Positions 1 to 34,000 of a stretch of 64,000 nucleotides of DNA are shown piece by piece; within the stretch, counting starts at the first letter, position 1, and each line of letters begins with the position of its first letter. The stretch covers positions 2,418,001 to 2,482,000 of the forward strand of contig JADLSH010000184.1 in NCBI GenBank assembly GCA_016169945.1, written 5' to 3'. This DNA comes from Trachythela sp. YZ-2020 (lineage: Eukaryota > Cnidaria > Anthozoa > Malacalcyonacea > Clavulariidae). The notes below the pieces were generated by a model that did not search any database, was not told where the DNA came from, and saw nothing but the letters and a program-made list of their open reading frames with translations. The position numbers were made by a program, and so were the translations under genes.

Positions 1-916
1 AGGAAAAGATATTTGCTTCTTAGTGTAACGAATTCAAACAGCTAGCGATTTGACTAGTCAAGAATTTCTTCAAAATTGGCTCATCGAATTCAATAGGATG
101 CTCTATCCAGTTATAGTTTTCAGATCAGTGGTAGCAACAGTCAGCACTCAGTCGGACTAGAACTCTAGAAGTACTGCAATGGCCAACTGGCAAACCTACT
201 CAGGCTAAAGCCTGTATGTCGGTAAATGTCCAGATATTTTGAGGAACGTTTGGAAAACCCAAAATCCTACCCCGAGGTAGGTTGAAAACGTTTTGCATGA
301 GTGAATTAGGAAATAAAGCAAATATTAATATATATGCTACAATTTCCAACATACTTCGTGAATTGGTCTGTCATGATCTAAGGGGTTGATACACTCAGTG
401 GCTCCAAACTCTTTACCTACGATGAGATGTTAATGTCAATGATTAAGAATGCCTTTCGATTGTTGTATCTCTCCTGCGCAGAGGCTTTTATAGGCGCGCG
501 AGTGGCCATTACCGCCTAGCGCAATGGTTGCGCAATGGAGCATTGCACCAATTTGTGATTAAACTGATTTTAATTGGCTCTCTGGAGGAGAGTTGTGGTA
601 TTGAGAAAGATTGAAAACACTTCGGCATTCCAAGCGAAGTACCTTTATCAAGTTTATAGTAGTACTAGTGGAGTTAGCAGCTTCCAGACGAAGGGCAGTC
701 GCTTTAGATTGTACCGGGTTAATGTATGGATTAATACCCGTTGAAATTTTTATACCAACAAGTTCTTACCAACAAGAAACTACTCATGGTTGGTTGATAT
801 TCACTACCCATATAAATTATTGACCAAGTTTATACAACACCTAACAACCATATTACACAATCTCCAACCATCTCACAACACCATCTTACAACAATCTTAC
901 AACAATCTTACACATT
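1..916. other. No gene recognised
   Basis: I see no convincing coding exon in this stretch. It is probably part of the intron of the ADH gene that follows the exon at 1051-1180. The 3' part (about 838-916) is a loose repeat of CAACCATCTTACAACAATC-like units. Confidence 0.5.
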
Positions 917-998
917 AAATACAAGTTCTTATCAATAGGGAACTTCTTAGGGTTAATATCCACACCAATAATTCTTGATGCTCCAACCGTCTTACACA
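917..998 (-). pseudogene. Degenerate duplicate of an ADH exon 3' end
   Basis: On the minus strand this segment closely copies the 3' part of the ADH exon at 1051-1180 plus its donor region (compare 1033-1112), including the [12 protein letters not shown] coding motif. The donor GTAAGA of the real exon is ATAAGA here, so the copy cannot be spliced the same way. Several substitutions change residues. It looks like a local partial tandem duplication. Confidence 0.7.
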
Positions 999-1036
999 CA
1001 CCTTACAGCAATCTCACAACCATTTTACAACCATTA

Positions 1037-20875
<19,839 letters not shown>

Positions 20876-20940
20876 TCAAAATCATGTACTCATTTAATTG
20901 AATCTAGGGTCTGTATATATTTCATTGGACAAATTTCCTT

Positions 20941-21325
20941 TAACCCATTAACTGGCAGTACTCTACCACTGACGAGTAAAATATTCTGGCGTTAGACAGA
21001 GTAAAATACTAAAGTAGGGCGCATCTGGGTGCATTGCCAGCTAATGGGTTAACAAGAGACACTGGAAGATAGTTTTGTTAACCCATTAACTTGCAGTACC
21101 CTACTGCTGACGAGTAAAATCGTCTGGTGTTAGACAGACTAAAATACTAAAGTAGGCCGCATCTGGGCACATTGCAAGCTAATGGGTTAATAAGAGACAC
21201 AGGCAGATAGTTTTGTTAATTAGTACCCTACCACTGATGAGTAAAATTGTCTGGCGTTACAGAGTAAAATACTAAAGTAGGGCACATCTGGGCGCATTGC
21301 AACTGCCAAGCTAATGGGTTGATTA
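20941..21325. repeat. Tandem repeat of about 120 bp, 3 copies
   Basis: Each unit runs ACCCATTAACTxGCAGTAC...GACGAGTAAAAT...CTGGCGTTAGACAGA...CTAATGGGTTAA. The ends ACCCATTA / TAATGGGT are inverted, so each unit is itself a small palindrome-ended module. A related piece (CTCTGGTGTTAGACA) is at about 30388. Confidence 0.85.
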
Positions 21326-21362
21326 TTTTTCTTGTTTATATTTTCCAACTATACACCACTCA

Positions 21363-22162
21363 CAGGGCTCAAGATTTGATTTTTTTACCAGTATTCAAGT
21401 GGATACTAGCACCTTAAAATCTGGTATCCCTCCTTGAAATTTAGTAACCCAGATTTGGATAGTAAGTTAAATTTGGTCATCTCACTTCCTCAACGGCTTG
21501 TACGGTCTCATCTGTCTGCTGTAGAATTTCAGCTGTTCGTAGTGTCCCTAGACGACTTGTATCGGCCCCACTGCACTTTTTTCTAGTAATTATTTAGTAT
21601 ATTCATTTGAATTAAAAAACTTTGTACGTTTTTCTTTCTGTATATGCAGTGAAAATGGATTAAATTAAAAATCTTGTGAGCCTTCATCACCGATTTGAAT
21701 GTTTGTGCCTTGTTGACATTGTTGTGTTTGGATTACCGAAGATGGAGTGGGTTGTCTCTCATCATCAACTTGTGTTATTTCAGCTGTTGAAGTTGGTTCT
21801 CTCCCTTGTTGATTGTCTTGCTGTTTTCGTATTAAATATCTCCACATTTTTTTAAAAAACTGCCCATGCTTTTTTATACAGGCAGTATGTATATATGTTT
21901 GGAATTAATCTTGTGCCTAGATCCATTCCACATTTGTGTGACAAACAACAAAAAAAATACACAGAATATGAAACAAAGCACAGAAACAGAGCTATTTTAT
22001 TGAACATTGGCCACAATGTACAGACTTCTGAGTTTGGATCAGAAATTCAGGATTTTTATAGTATCCTGTCAGGATACTAAGCCTATGATATCCGATATCC
22101 AATATCCAAAATGAAATTCTGGTATCCCGTGGATATCTGGATACCACAAATCTTGAGCCCTG
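21363..22162. mobile_element. hAT-type terminal repeats, 800-bp element
   Basis: Begins CAGGGCTCAAGATTTG and ends CAAATCTTGAGCCCTG, an inverted pair of 16 bases. Subterminal TGGTATCC / GGATACC words recur in both orientations. CAGGG termini suggest hAT, but I see no clear 8-bp duplication (ACCACTCA versus ACTAAAAA). No transposase. Confidence 0.65.
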
Positions 22163-22984
22163 ACTAAAAAATAGGTGAAAATCGGCTAAAAATGTCCATC
22201 CCAGGCAGGTGGGATGAAGCATTCATATTCTCAGTTCCGACTTTGTCTAAAACTGCAGTGAAAACAATCCAAACTGCAGTAAACATTGTAACAACAAAGA
22301 AATTCCATGGATTATCTGCTCTATTGAACATCGCCACTTTGAAGTCGTACCGAAATACGAGTGTGTGACTTCAACCCGGAACACAGAATGGAAAATTTTA
22401 TCCCACTTGACTGAGATTACACCTGCAGACCTCACGTAGGTGAGTTTCCTGGGCTCATATGAACAGGTCCTGAGAAATGCACATTTGTACAATCTGTAGA
22501 AATTGAAGTATGGATTTCAACACTTGTCACATTGGATTTCCTCCTTCCCCATTATACTTGTATAATTCCCGTTATACTTATACTTGTATAATTCTTGTTT
22601 TAAAAAACAATCCTTTATACCAAAACGGTCAATCATAGGGCCATATACTTTATCATTTATATGCCACAGCAATTCGTCTAATAGGCCATTCCAAAGTTAT
22701 GGTAGAACTAGTAAAATTATGGGTTTATCCTAGCGTGATGTACACTCCCAGAATTTGCTTGATGACAATGAAACTTATACAGCGACTCGCAAATCATAGT
22801 CATTCTAAATAATTATATTGTTCAAAATCGACTGTTGATTCTTGACTCCAGCAAGAAATTATGCGAGGCTGAGTATAAAAGGAAGTTCGCTAAAATGAAC
22901 ATCCTGTGCGTCCTTCAATATTTAGACGGGAAATATAGGGGGAAATATAGGAAAACTTGTACTAAAGTACAGTACGTGACTATT
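22163..22984. other. Intergenic, nothing recognised
   Basis: No coding exon or structured repeat found. The missing first exon of the ADH gene could be hidden here but I cannot point to it. Confidence 0.4.
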
Positions 22985-23499
22985 AGGGTCTGTTCAAATT
23001 ATCCCGGTTACCAAGACGTCTCGCCTACCTATGATCTCACCTCCTAGTAATTTACATTGCATTCATATGAGAAAGCAGGCTGGCCCGCTTGGCGAGATCT
23101 CACCTCTGTGAGTCGAGACCATAGGTAGGCGGGATGAAAAATATTCCATAATTATGAACACACCAGCCCGCCTACCAGGATGAAATCGAGAAACCAAATT
23201 TCCGATTTTGCTGCTTAATTTGACGATTTTTCGGTAGTTTTATGATTGTTTTACAATCAAGCATGAAATATGTTGCTAAACCAATGCTTTTTATTGTAAA
23301 AAAATAAAAAAAAAACAAAATCGTTAAAATATTTGTGTTGCGTGCATGAAATGTACATGTTTTGCAGCGCTAATTATAGAACAACATTGCAATTTCATCT
23401 CGGCAACCGGGATGAAAAACTCCATAATTATGAACACACGGAAATATTCGTCCCGCTAGGCGAGACGTCTCGGCAAGCGGAATCATATGAACAGGCCCT
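22985..23499. mobile_element. MITE with AGGGTCTGTTCA / TGAACAGGCCCT ends
   Basis: Inverted termini enclose further inverted pieces (CGTCTCGCCTACC, GGTAGGCGGGATGAA, GGGATGAAAAACTCCATAATT). The motif CATAATTATGAACACAC occurs twice, so it is a composite of two related copies. No coding capacity. Confidence 0.65.
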
Positions 23500-23530
23500 T
23501 TATAGCCAAGTAATATAAATACAGGAATAT

Positions 23531-24109
23531 ATAAAATGGATTTCGCAATCAGCATCGAAATTTTACGCACAATGTTCAATCAAAATTCCAGACAGCATCT
23601 GCTCAGCTGCTCTAGAATAGTTCTAAAGAATACACAATAACTTCGTACCTTTCCTGCGGTGTCTGACATTGTCTATCTCTGAAAATTTCCAACAGATTCT
23701 TGCTTGAATAGCAGCTTTCTACTGAGTAAATAAGTAGCCAGTTGCCACGATAATTGCTATAAATCAATGTCAATGTACTGAATGTAGTCAATCTGGAAAT
23801 ACACGTGGTTTATTTACCTAAACACCGGAAACAAGGTACAATCAGGACACAATATAGTACAGTGACGTACAATATGGCACAAACTAGGTTAAAGTAAAGG
23901 AAACAAAGACTGCGGTAAGGTACAATAAGGTATAGGAGGGTATAAAATAATAAGGTATAATCATAGAGGGTATAATACAATAAAAGGTACGAAGTTATTG
24001 TGCATGCTTTTAATAGAACTATTCTAGAGCATCTGAGCAGATGCTGTCTGGAATTTTGATTGTACATTGTGCAAAACATTTTGATGCTGATTGCGAAATC
24101 CATTTTATA
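23531..24109. mobile_element. Inverted-repeat element with 120-bp arms
   Basis: Left arm 23531-23650 and right arm 23986-24109 are inverted copies (ATAAAATGGATTTCGCAATC / GATTGCGAAATCCATTTTAT; AATAACTTCGTACCTT / AAGGTACGAAGTTATT). The interior (about 23870-23980) is rich in GGTACAATA-like short repeats. Confidence 0.75.
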
Positions 24110-24164
24110 CAGTAAAGTGGATACCAAAGGTCCAAAACCTGGGAATACAATAGAACAGTATTGC

Positions 24165-24290
24165 CATGTCAGAGGCCAACAGGGGCAACTTGCCCTGCAT
24201 TGGCTTCCAATCACATGTCATATGGCCCTCAATTTGAGACACTTCACCCATCTCAGGTTGGGACATTACAATATTATATATGGCAGATAA
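24165..24290 (+). pseudogene. Possible LINE reverse-transcriptase fragment
   Basis: The frame reads QLALHWLPITCHMALNLRHF and then HLRLGHYNIIYG. LHWLPIxxR followed by a Y/F-rich helix is a familiar late RT/thumb motif of CR1-like LINEs. Only about 40 residues match, so this is a weak call. Confidence 0.35.
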
Positions 24291-25033
24291 GAGACTCCCA
24301 CCTAAAGGAGTCCAGCTTGAACTTTTTAACTGCAGTCCACAACCTGAAAGCAACCCCACCACACAGCGGGCTTAGGGTACAAGTCCAACAGAACCTTATA
24401 ATCAGGGCTCTCACATCCCTTTTTAGAGAAATCTAGATCAGGGTAAAAAAAAATACTAGATTGACTAAATTCCTTAAAACCGTGACCGAGCCTGGGGTTC
24501 CAGGATGAGACGCCTGGAAACTAGTGTAAAAGGCGGGAAAAGAGCAGGGGGGAAGGCAGAAAAAATTAATTTTATCATCAGTCAAATATAGAAAATAAAA
24601 ACAGTGTAAAAACACTGTCAACAACTGTCAGACTCATATTAATAACAAACATTTTTTTTTGTTTTCACATTTTAATTCAATTTTCATTTTTTGATTTAAA
24701 AAAGTAAATATTTGTGATAAAAAAATTCATCCTTAGAAATTCCTTAAAAATAATATAATTCCTCAATTTCTTTCTTAAAAAAAAAAAAAGGTCAGAAATT
24801 TCCTTAGTTTATTTAATTTCCTTAAAAAAGAAATGAACAGTACCCTCCCTTCCCAGAACTACTTGCAGGGGTTGTTTAGCAATCTTAACCTGGATTATCC
24901 ATAATACCACCTTTCGTTTGATTTGTTCTATTCTCTATCCCTGTCTATTATCATATACCCCTCCTCCAGGCACGCGAGATCACTCGCGCGTGCAAGATCA
25001 CGAAACATATTTGCACAAGAAGAAAAGCAAAAC
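24291..25033. other. Intergenic / 5' flank of the CCDC6 gene
   Basis: AT-rich with poly-A/T tracts (24773-24790). No coding exon recognised. The CCDC6 promoter and 5' UTR must lie in the 3' part. Confidence 0.45.
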
Positions 25034-28000
25034 ATGAACAATTCCTCTCCAAATCAGTCTTCGGAGGGCCCTTCTGGTTGTAGCGACAGCGATATGAGCG
25101 CGGACGAAGGCTTCTCGGTGGATAGAAACAGAATTGCTTCTTTGGTGCAAGAAAAGCGAGTTTTGACGGTCGAACTCGAAACATACAAATTGAAATGCAA
25201 GACGCTTGTCGAGGAAAACAAAGCTCTTCGAAAAGCAAGCGTCTTTATTGTAAGTATTAGATTGTTTTAGGCCTTATAAACCTTACAATGGCTTTACAAT
25301 AATGTGAATATTCAATAGCCAAATTGCTTTTAAGATCGGATATGTTTTCCCAAAGGAATCGTTAAAATTTCGTGAAGATCACGCCATTAATATGCAAAAT
25401 ATTGGAGCACGGTTTACTGTTTATACAACATTATGTTTCAAATATTTGCAAATCAGTAGTGTTAAGAAGATCGAAAACACCCTTAGTATGTATTGAAAGT
25501 GCATGTTCTCGCTAACATGATGTTGTGTTTGTGATTTTTGGGAATAGAACAATATTTAGGGCTGGCTTAATGCCTTTATAATCTGCAGCTGAATCAAACT
25601 GGGTCTCAAACAATGCTTTTAAGATTGACAAATACTTGAATAGAGATATGCATGATAATGAGGGGGCTGTTCATATCAGTCTTGGGAGATTTTACATTTT
25701 GCCATATCCCCAACATAATCACTGAATACATATGCCAGCAAAAACACCCCATAAAGAAACACTAATTTTTTTGTGCCATCAAAAACAAGCCATCATTACA
25801 AATACTTGGGTCTAGCTTATTTTCCTTGTCTGCATTGATTGAGCTTTCAAATTTCATTATTGTGATATTTCAAATGTTTTAATAAGGAAAGCATTTTGCT
25901 ATGTGTGTGGATGTAAGGGCGGGGGGGGGGGGGGGAGGCAGGGGCGAAGTATTCATTCAACTGTCACCATCCCCCTAGAGAGTTTCAAAAAGATCTCTTT
26001 TCATATAAAGCGCATTGTTTTGTTTGGTGAAAACACAGTATTTTAGTATTGTTTTGCATTACTCTCAGACTTAGACCAGACAACACAATATAATATTGGA
26101 ATTCTAATATGTTATAAATAATAAATGCACTATTGACATTAGCCCACATCTTTCTAATAAGGCATTGTTCTTTGATATCACCTGTGTATGATTATAATAT
26201 CCCATTAAGCAACAACAGCATATATGTGTTTGTCACCTGATATTTCCCATATTTGAACTGCCAAGTCAAGAATAAAATGGCAGGTGAAATCCTACACATC
26301 TATTGTTTTATTTCATTTGCTTAAACTTGCCACACACAAGAGCTTTTGGCCGAGCTCATTGCCAGGAGAGATCACATCTTAGAAAGTCACTCTGGGTGCA
26401 AACTTAGGTTGCCAGCATATAACCACCCTTTTGTTGTTTCAAATCTCAGTTCTTAAAACCTTTTTGGATTAAATTTCATGCAAATGTACTTAAATTATAG
26501 CCTATCAAGGCTTTGGTTGTAAAATCATTGATACAGCTTTGTTACAAAGTTAATCAGCTATCATTCAAAGGCTTTGAGAAATTATTGGGTGGCAATCACC
26601 TCCCCTCCCCCCCCCCCCCTAGTGTCTGCCACTGTCTGATATCAAACATGGTAAACCTTTGTCTCACAGCCTCACAAAGTAAAATTCTCAGCAAAAACCA
26701 TGTGCACACGAGAGAGTGTGGCTGATCTAACAGCCACACAAGGTCATTGCGTCAGCCAAGAGCTCTTGTGTGCGCACATGAGAGAGTGTGTGATCTAACA
26801 GCCGCACAAGGTCATTAGGGACCTTAAGATCTACGACGACGCGGCAGTCGACAACGCCATATAAATATGTGAATATAAAGAGACCGTGATTAAACAACGT
26901 TCTTGTTTTAGCTCGCAGCTTTTTATTCATGACTTTTAAAACGTTTCAACTGCAGTTATCGACTACAATGCAGGCTGTAAAAACAAACCTGAAATGCAGC
27001 TATTCATCCTTCTGACTTGCCGTCGTCCTGAGGACGTAAAAATGCTCTAGTTGGCGTCGTGAACAAGACAGAGACAACGTCGAGAATTATCTTGGGACTA
27101 CAAATTTTTCCATTGCTTTATTACAAGCGAAAAACTTCATTGTTAGAAGGGCCGCGTCGTCCATGTTGGCGTTGTAGATCTTAAGCTCCCTATTGCCTCA
27201 GCCAAGAGCTCTTGTGTGTGCACATGAGAGAGTGGGTGATCTAACAGCCGCACAAGGCATTCGGCAATGCCGACCTAGATGCCGACCTGTCAACCTCACA
27301 GGTCGGCAAATCATTGCCGACCTCAATCCAGTTCTTCTCAGTGGAAGAATTTTTTTAGCCACGGGTAGCAGCTCAAAAAGCCGTCGCGTTCGTTCGTGTT
27401 TCCGTGCCAGGTCTTATAACTGTGACACCACCAGCCGGCTGCATGACTTTGCCAGACTTTGTAATTACTAGTGCTTGCAGCTGCTCCGAAATCGAAATTT
27501 CGGAGGTAGAAACTGAAAGTGGCCTCAAAAATGCCGAGTCAGATTTAGGGCGGCATTTTTTTGCCGACCTCAATTGTGACCTTTTTCGAGGGCTGGGTCA
27601 TTGCGTCAGCCAAGAGCTCTTGTATGAGCAAATGAGAGAGTGTGTAATCTAACACCCGCACAAGGTCATTGCGTCAGCCAAGAGCTCTTGTGTGCGGCGG
27701 TTTTGTCATGATGACTGGCGTACTGTAGTTGAGATATCACTACACTCAGTACACTGTCAATTAGAGTATTAGTACTAAACTCGCCACAGTTAATGGTCGA
27801 ATAGAATGGGCGAAGTGGTTAGCGCACTTGCCTTTCACCTCTAAGGTCGCGGTTCAAGTCTCAGTGAGAACTTTCTCAATGCGACACTCGAACCCAGTCC
27901 TCAAGTGAAAAGAGTAAAGTCAACGCTCTGCCGAAAGTCGTGGGTTTTCTCCGGGTACTCCGGTTTCTTCCCACAGGGAAAGTTGACAGGGTGGGTTAGG

Positions 28001-31000
28001 TAAAAGGGCCCACAGTAATTGGCATATGCTGTTGTGGTGACCCTGCCCTAGTTGGCGAAGCTAAATAAAATATAAATCCATCTGCGATCAAGCTGCCCCC
28101 CCCCCAGACAAACCGCAGGGAATTTCACTGAAAAAATAAATAGTCAAATGCCTGTCTGGCCAGGTGAAAAATAGAGTCGAATGCCCTGCCATGTGGTTCT
28201 GGAAGTTTTGTTAAAAATGAAATTTTAAAAGTTTATTCGATTAAAGGTAATAAATATTGTGGTGTACACATTTTTTATGAGTGACTGCTGACCAATATTG
28301 TTGTACATAACTTTCATTTCATTTATAGCCAAGAGGGGCTATTTTGGCAGTTAAAAAATAGAAATTGTGGGTCATAATTTATTTGACCTGCAAAAATGAA
28401 ATTTATTTCTCAGGCCATACTTTTTCTCTATTTAAAGCCTTGGGGCCGGTTGTTCAAAGCTCGATTAGCGCTAACCCTTGGTTAAATTTTAACCCGCTGT
28501 TTCGAGTTATGTATTTCTGCATGGCCGTTCGTTTCAAAACTTTAGAAAATAAAGCTTCAGAGCTTCTATTGATCCAGAAAAGATTTCTCGAAAAACATAT
28601 TCAACTTTATAAACAAGTTTGTTGGGAAGTTTGATTTGAAGATTTTCGTTAACCTAGGGTTAGGCTAACCAGCTTTTGAACAACCGGCCCCTTGTCTAAT
28701 ATCTATATCCAACTAAGAAATTTTGTATGCAAATGTGTCTTATTTCAATTAGCAAGCAAAGGCCGAACAAGAAGAGGAGTTTATATCAAATACTTTGATG
28801 AAAAAAATTCAATCACTGAAGAAAGAAAAGGAATCTTTAGCCATGAATTATGAGCAGGAGGAAGAATTTCTGACAAATGACCTGTCTAGAAAGTTGATGC
28901 AAGTAAGTTAACTAATGGTAAATCCCATTCAGAATTTGAAGAAAAATTAGTGCCATGTGTGTTAACATAAGAATGAAAAAGAAATTGAAAGGACAAGTTT
29001 CGTCGACTGTTCAAGTGTATTTAAGAATTATATCCAACACTCTTTTAAGCAAAGCAAAATTGTCTCATCAGAATGATGAGTTTCCTACAAACATTGAACA
29101 CTTAAAACCTTACAGAGTTTACTGGTCAGCATACGTCTGCCCCTTCCTTGCTGCTAATTTTGGTCCTTAAAGCTTTTGCTGCACAACCCAATGCAAATTT
29201 GCTCTTAATAATAGGTTACAGTTGAGTGACTCAGAAACTCTTTGGCAAACTATAGTTAATAGAGAGGGCTGGTTTGGAAGCTTCATGAAAGTACAATGAA
29301 ACTCATTATTTATGTTGGTTTAGGTTTATGCAAAAATATAGTTCTTCGTCGTCACATGTGTATTGTATTTTCACCTAAACAACCAATAACCATGTCGAAA
29401 CTGGGCAATTGTTTAAGTTACGGATGGGTAAATAAACCAAAACATTGCTATTGGTTGTTTGTGTGAAAATACAATACACACGTGATAATGAAGGACTACA
29501 TTTGTGCATAAACCTGGACAACAACATAGATAATGAGTTATATTGTACTTTAATGAAGCTTCCAAACCAGCCCTCTCTATTAACTATGGGCAAACTCACC
29601 CCCTTGTGTTCCATACTAGCTGGTAAACTATTGCATGTTCTTGACAGACAAATTATTTTCTTTAGTTGAGACAAGAGAAATTCCAGTTAGAGCAAACTCT
29701 TGAACAAGAACAAGAATTTCAAGTGAACAAACTGATGAGGAAGATCGAAAGACTAGAAGCTGATGTCATCTCAAAACAAAGCTGTCTTGAACAGGTTGGT
29801 AGCACGTAACTACATCAGGATATAAAATTTGTGGTATCCACATATCCACAAGGTACCACGTTTAAGTTTTGAATACGATAAGCCCAGTATCTTGTATTAT
29901 CTGTTGTAGTTAAGAAAAGAAAAAGTAGACCTTGAAAACACACTAGAACAAGAACAGGAATCCCTTGTAAACAGACTGTGGAAGAAAATGGACAGACTTG
30001 AATCTCAAAAAAGGTAGAAGATTAAACTCACTCGGGTACGAGTGCATTGGAGTTTGTTTCCAGCCACTACAGGCACAGATATTAAGAGATATTTGTACCA
30101 GCTGAAACAATTTGTTCGGGCTTTGTTCAAGATATACATGTCATATAGTTAGGAAGTAGACTAATAGCATCAAAATTTTCATTCGTAACTCGTATTAAAG
30201 GAGCATAAATTCCGAACACTTTTACGAATTGCGGAGTAAAATCGACTCCCACTATACAATAGCATTGTAAGGTGCATTAGGTACAGCTAATGAGCTTTAG
30301 ACTTTAACAACTCACAACAAGGGACGTGGATAGATAGGCTGGTCAACTCATTCAACGCCAAACACGTTCTTCTTGACAAAAATATCCTCTGGTGTTAGAC
30401 ATAGTATAATACTAAAGTGCAATAAGACAAAATTTAAAGCCAAAACGTTTTACAAGATTTAGAATTGTAGTAACAGTTGGGCCTGGCAATATCTTGGCAT
30501 CATATCTGCCTCTGACTACAGTATATATATATATATGTTATTTACCGGCTTGGAGGTCCGTATAGGGAAATATTTCCCAAGGTCTCAAGGACTTTTGAGA
30601 CCAATAATATATATATTTTTTATATAATTTTAAAAACAAAAACATTGCCTATATGGATTTAAATCTCGCGCGGTCCGTACGGCCTCATACGGACCGCTCG
30701 CGTAGCCAATCAGATTGCAGGAAACCCCAGAATATGAATTCGGACCGCAAAAATAGATAAATGATTGTTCTTTTCAACCTGTTTTTCAAAAAGACATCTT
30801 CAAGAGAGACTAGAAGAACCTGTATCAGAACTACTTTCACCCAAAGATTTGGATGATCCAAATGATCTCACCATCAAGACGATGACATCCAAAATTAAGT
30901 CTCTCAGAGACGAAGTAAGAAGACTTCGGGGTCAACTGCTTGCATCTGAGAAAGAACGTACGTATAAGATGTTTGATATTTCAAAATATGGAAAAGTAAT

Positions 31001-34000
31001 TAATGAAAATGTTTTAAAAGTAGTTAGAAATAATTGTAAAGAAAATAGATAAGTATGAAGACCGCGGGGTAGACGAGGTCTGAGAACGAATGTGAGTATA
31101 GCATGTTTGATATTTCAAAATATGGAAAAGTAATCAATGAAAATGTTTTAAAAGTAGACATCCATTCCACGAATAATAATAATAATAAAAGCACTTATTT
31201 AAACACGATAATAATATTACAGCATAACTGATGTGGTCGTGTAACTACCTAATAACTAACAACTAGTCTAATATGACTACTAATATTACGTATAACGTAC
31301 AATATGACTAATATAACGACTAATTTTTCACATAAATACATTACAAAGATCACATTATTTAACATTTACAGCTACACTTATATCAAGAATTACGTAAATC
31401 TAATGAGTAAAGGTACTGTACGTTCACACACAGCGATTTGTCGGGCCGATTTCAGATGCACGTTAATGATATTTGAAAAATACGTGGCAAACGTCATCTG
31501 GTGACATCATCAACTGAAAATATTCGTCATTAACATTCAGCAAAACCTAAAATCGGCCCGACAAATCGCTGTGTGTGAACGTACCTTAATGGGAACTTTC
31601 ATCAATAATTATATGACTATCTACTTCCATGCAACATTGCAAGATTATTTGCATCATACACAACGCAACCAAATGTCATCCTAATTTAACCGAAGAATGT
31701 CTATATAATTATATTTCTGCAATTTTTGTACACATACTGTACATGAGCTCATTTGAACTATTTTGAAATTGTATTTGTTTATAATTTGGGCGGGGGGGGG
31801 GGTGTAGTCATAGGAATGATTATACAGTCGAACCTGTATTAAGCGGTCATCCTCGGGGATTTCGCAAATGACCGCTTAATACAGGTCTTGTAGAAAATCA
31901 CCACACGGCTTAAATATAACATTTAATATAACTAAATTTGAACTAAACAGTAATACATTTCAATACACATACCAATACGTCCACACGAACTGAAAATACT
32001 GTTGACACTTTCAGTGATTACGGAAGTTCGAGTAATGAGATAAACAAAACTTAAAGACTTTGACATGTTGCCGAATAAAGATTTAATTATATATTGTGTT
32101 ATGTTTGCTGTAGTTACTTCTCACTGACCGTTTAATACAGTTTCAAAACAATGAAAAATTAAGTTTGGGACCGTGGAAAAGGTGACCGCGTCCGCTTAAT
32201 AGAGGTGACCGTTCAATAAAGGTCACTTAAATAGTATTTATATTGTGAAATTTTCGGGACTTTGCCACATGACCGCTTAACAAAGGGTGACCGCTTAATA
32301 CGGTGCCGCTTAATACAGGTTCGACTGTAATAACAAGTATATCAACAGCCATTGTATACAAACCATTGTTACAGACGCAGAAAAGATGGCGGCACTTGAA
32401 AAAGAAGAACGCCATATCAAGGAGGAAAATATTCGTCTTCAGCGACGACTGTTGTTGGAACAAGAAAGACGCGAGAACTTAGGAAGACAGTTGTCTGAGA
32501 GCGAATCAAGCTTGGAAATGGAGGATGAGAGGTACTGGGGACAAAACTCCTTGGGATTATTAACTTCCCAACTTGATAAACTATCGAGCATTTTTTAATA
32601 ACAATGAATATTATTTTAACCCAAGTTCTGGGTCGCGTTTTAACATATGAACAAAATCAATCGAATGGACAAATGATAATTTTAAACTTTAAATCATTTT
32701 TATCTATTTTTAAATGTAATTTTTAGGATATTGAATAAATTCACTTTTCTTTTATAAACTATCAAGCTTATATAATTCATTTATATTTAGACACTTTAAT
32801 GAGTACAGTTCAACAAACTACGGGCATCGTGAAAGAACAAGGTCCTTATCGCCAGGTCAGTGATAGGGTAGAACATGACTTACTTATTTTATTATATATG
32901 TTATTAATTTGATTTGCTAATTGAAACCTTCAAATGGTCGTTACAAATATTGACGTTTCACGTCGGAAAGACAATGTTTTTATCTGCGATTGTTTATTAA
33001 AATTGGTTGTAAATTTTAGTGAATATATGTACGATGAACATACCTTAATGTCTTAGTTGGTTGTTTAGCTTTTGGCTTCTCCTCTTCATCACCTCGTTCC
33101 AGTCTCCACTCGTCCACAAGCAGTCTGACATCACAAAGTCTTCCAACCATGGGAACCTCTCCACCAACAGGGGTAAGATCCTGCGTTACAGTCTCTCAAA
33201 AAGTTTATCTTAGTCTGTGGTGACTGGTGTGGTGACTGGTGTGGTGACTGGTGTGGTGACTGGTGTAGTGACTGGTGTGGTGACTGGTGTGGTGACTGGT
33301 GTGGTGACTGGTATAGTGACTGGTGTGGTGACTGGTGTGGTGACTGGTGTGGTGACTGGTGTGGTGACTGGTGTGGTGACTGGTGTAGTGAGTACTGGTG
33401 TAGTGAGTACTGGTGTAGTGAGTACTGGTGTAGTGAGTACTGGTGTAGTGAGTACTGGTGTAGTGAGTACTGGTGTGGTGACTGGTGTGGTGACTGGTGT
33501 GGTGACTGGTGTGGTGACTGGTGTGGTGACTGGTGTGGTGACTGGTGTGGTGACTGGTGTAGTGAGTACTGGTGTGGTGACTGGTGTGGTGACTGGTGTG
33601 GTGACTGGTGTGGTGACTGGTGTGGTGACTGGTGTGGTGACTGGTGTGGTGACTGGTGTGGTGACTGGTGTGGTGACTGGTGTGGTGACTGGTGTGGTGA
33701 CTGGTGTGGTGACTGGTGTGGTGACTGGTGTGGTGACTGGTGTGGTGACTGGTGTGGTGACTGGTGTGGTGACTGGTGTGGTGACTGGTGTGGTGACTGG
33801 TGTGGTGACTGGTGTGGTGACTGGTGTGGTGACTGGTGTAGTGACTGGTGTAGTAGAGTACATACAGTATAGTACATATAGTACAGCTCATTTATCGCTA
33901 CCTACACTGGCACCACACATTCAAGACAACAATCCATGAGCATATTATTGTGTAAAAACATCAAATGTTTTCTTTCCTGTAGAGACATATCAAACATGTG

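Noticed and set aside
33131..33939. Several overlapping open frames of 217-248 codons on both strands (TGVV, TPVT, SPHQ repeats)
   Set aside because: They all fall on the 12-bp minisatellite, whose unit has no stop in these frames. They lie between two CCDC6 exons and have no non-repetitive domain.
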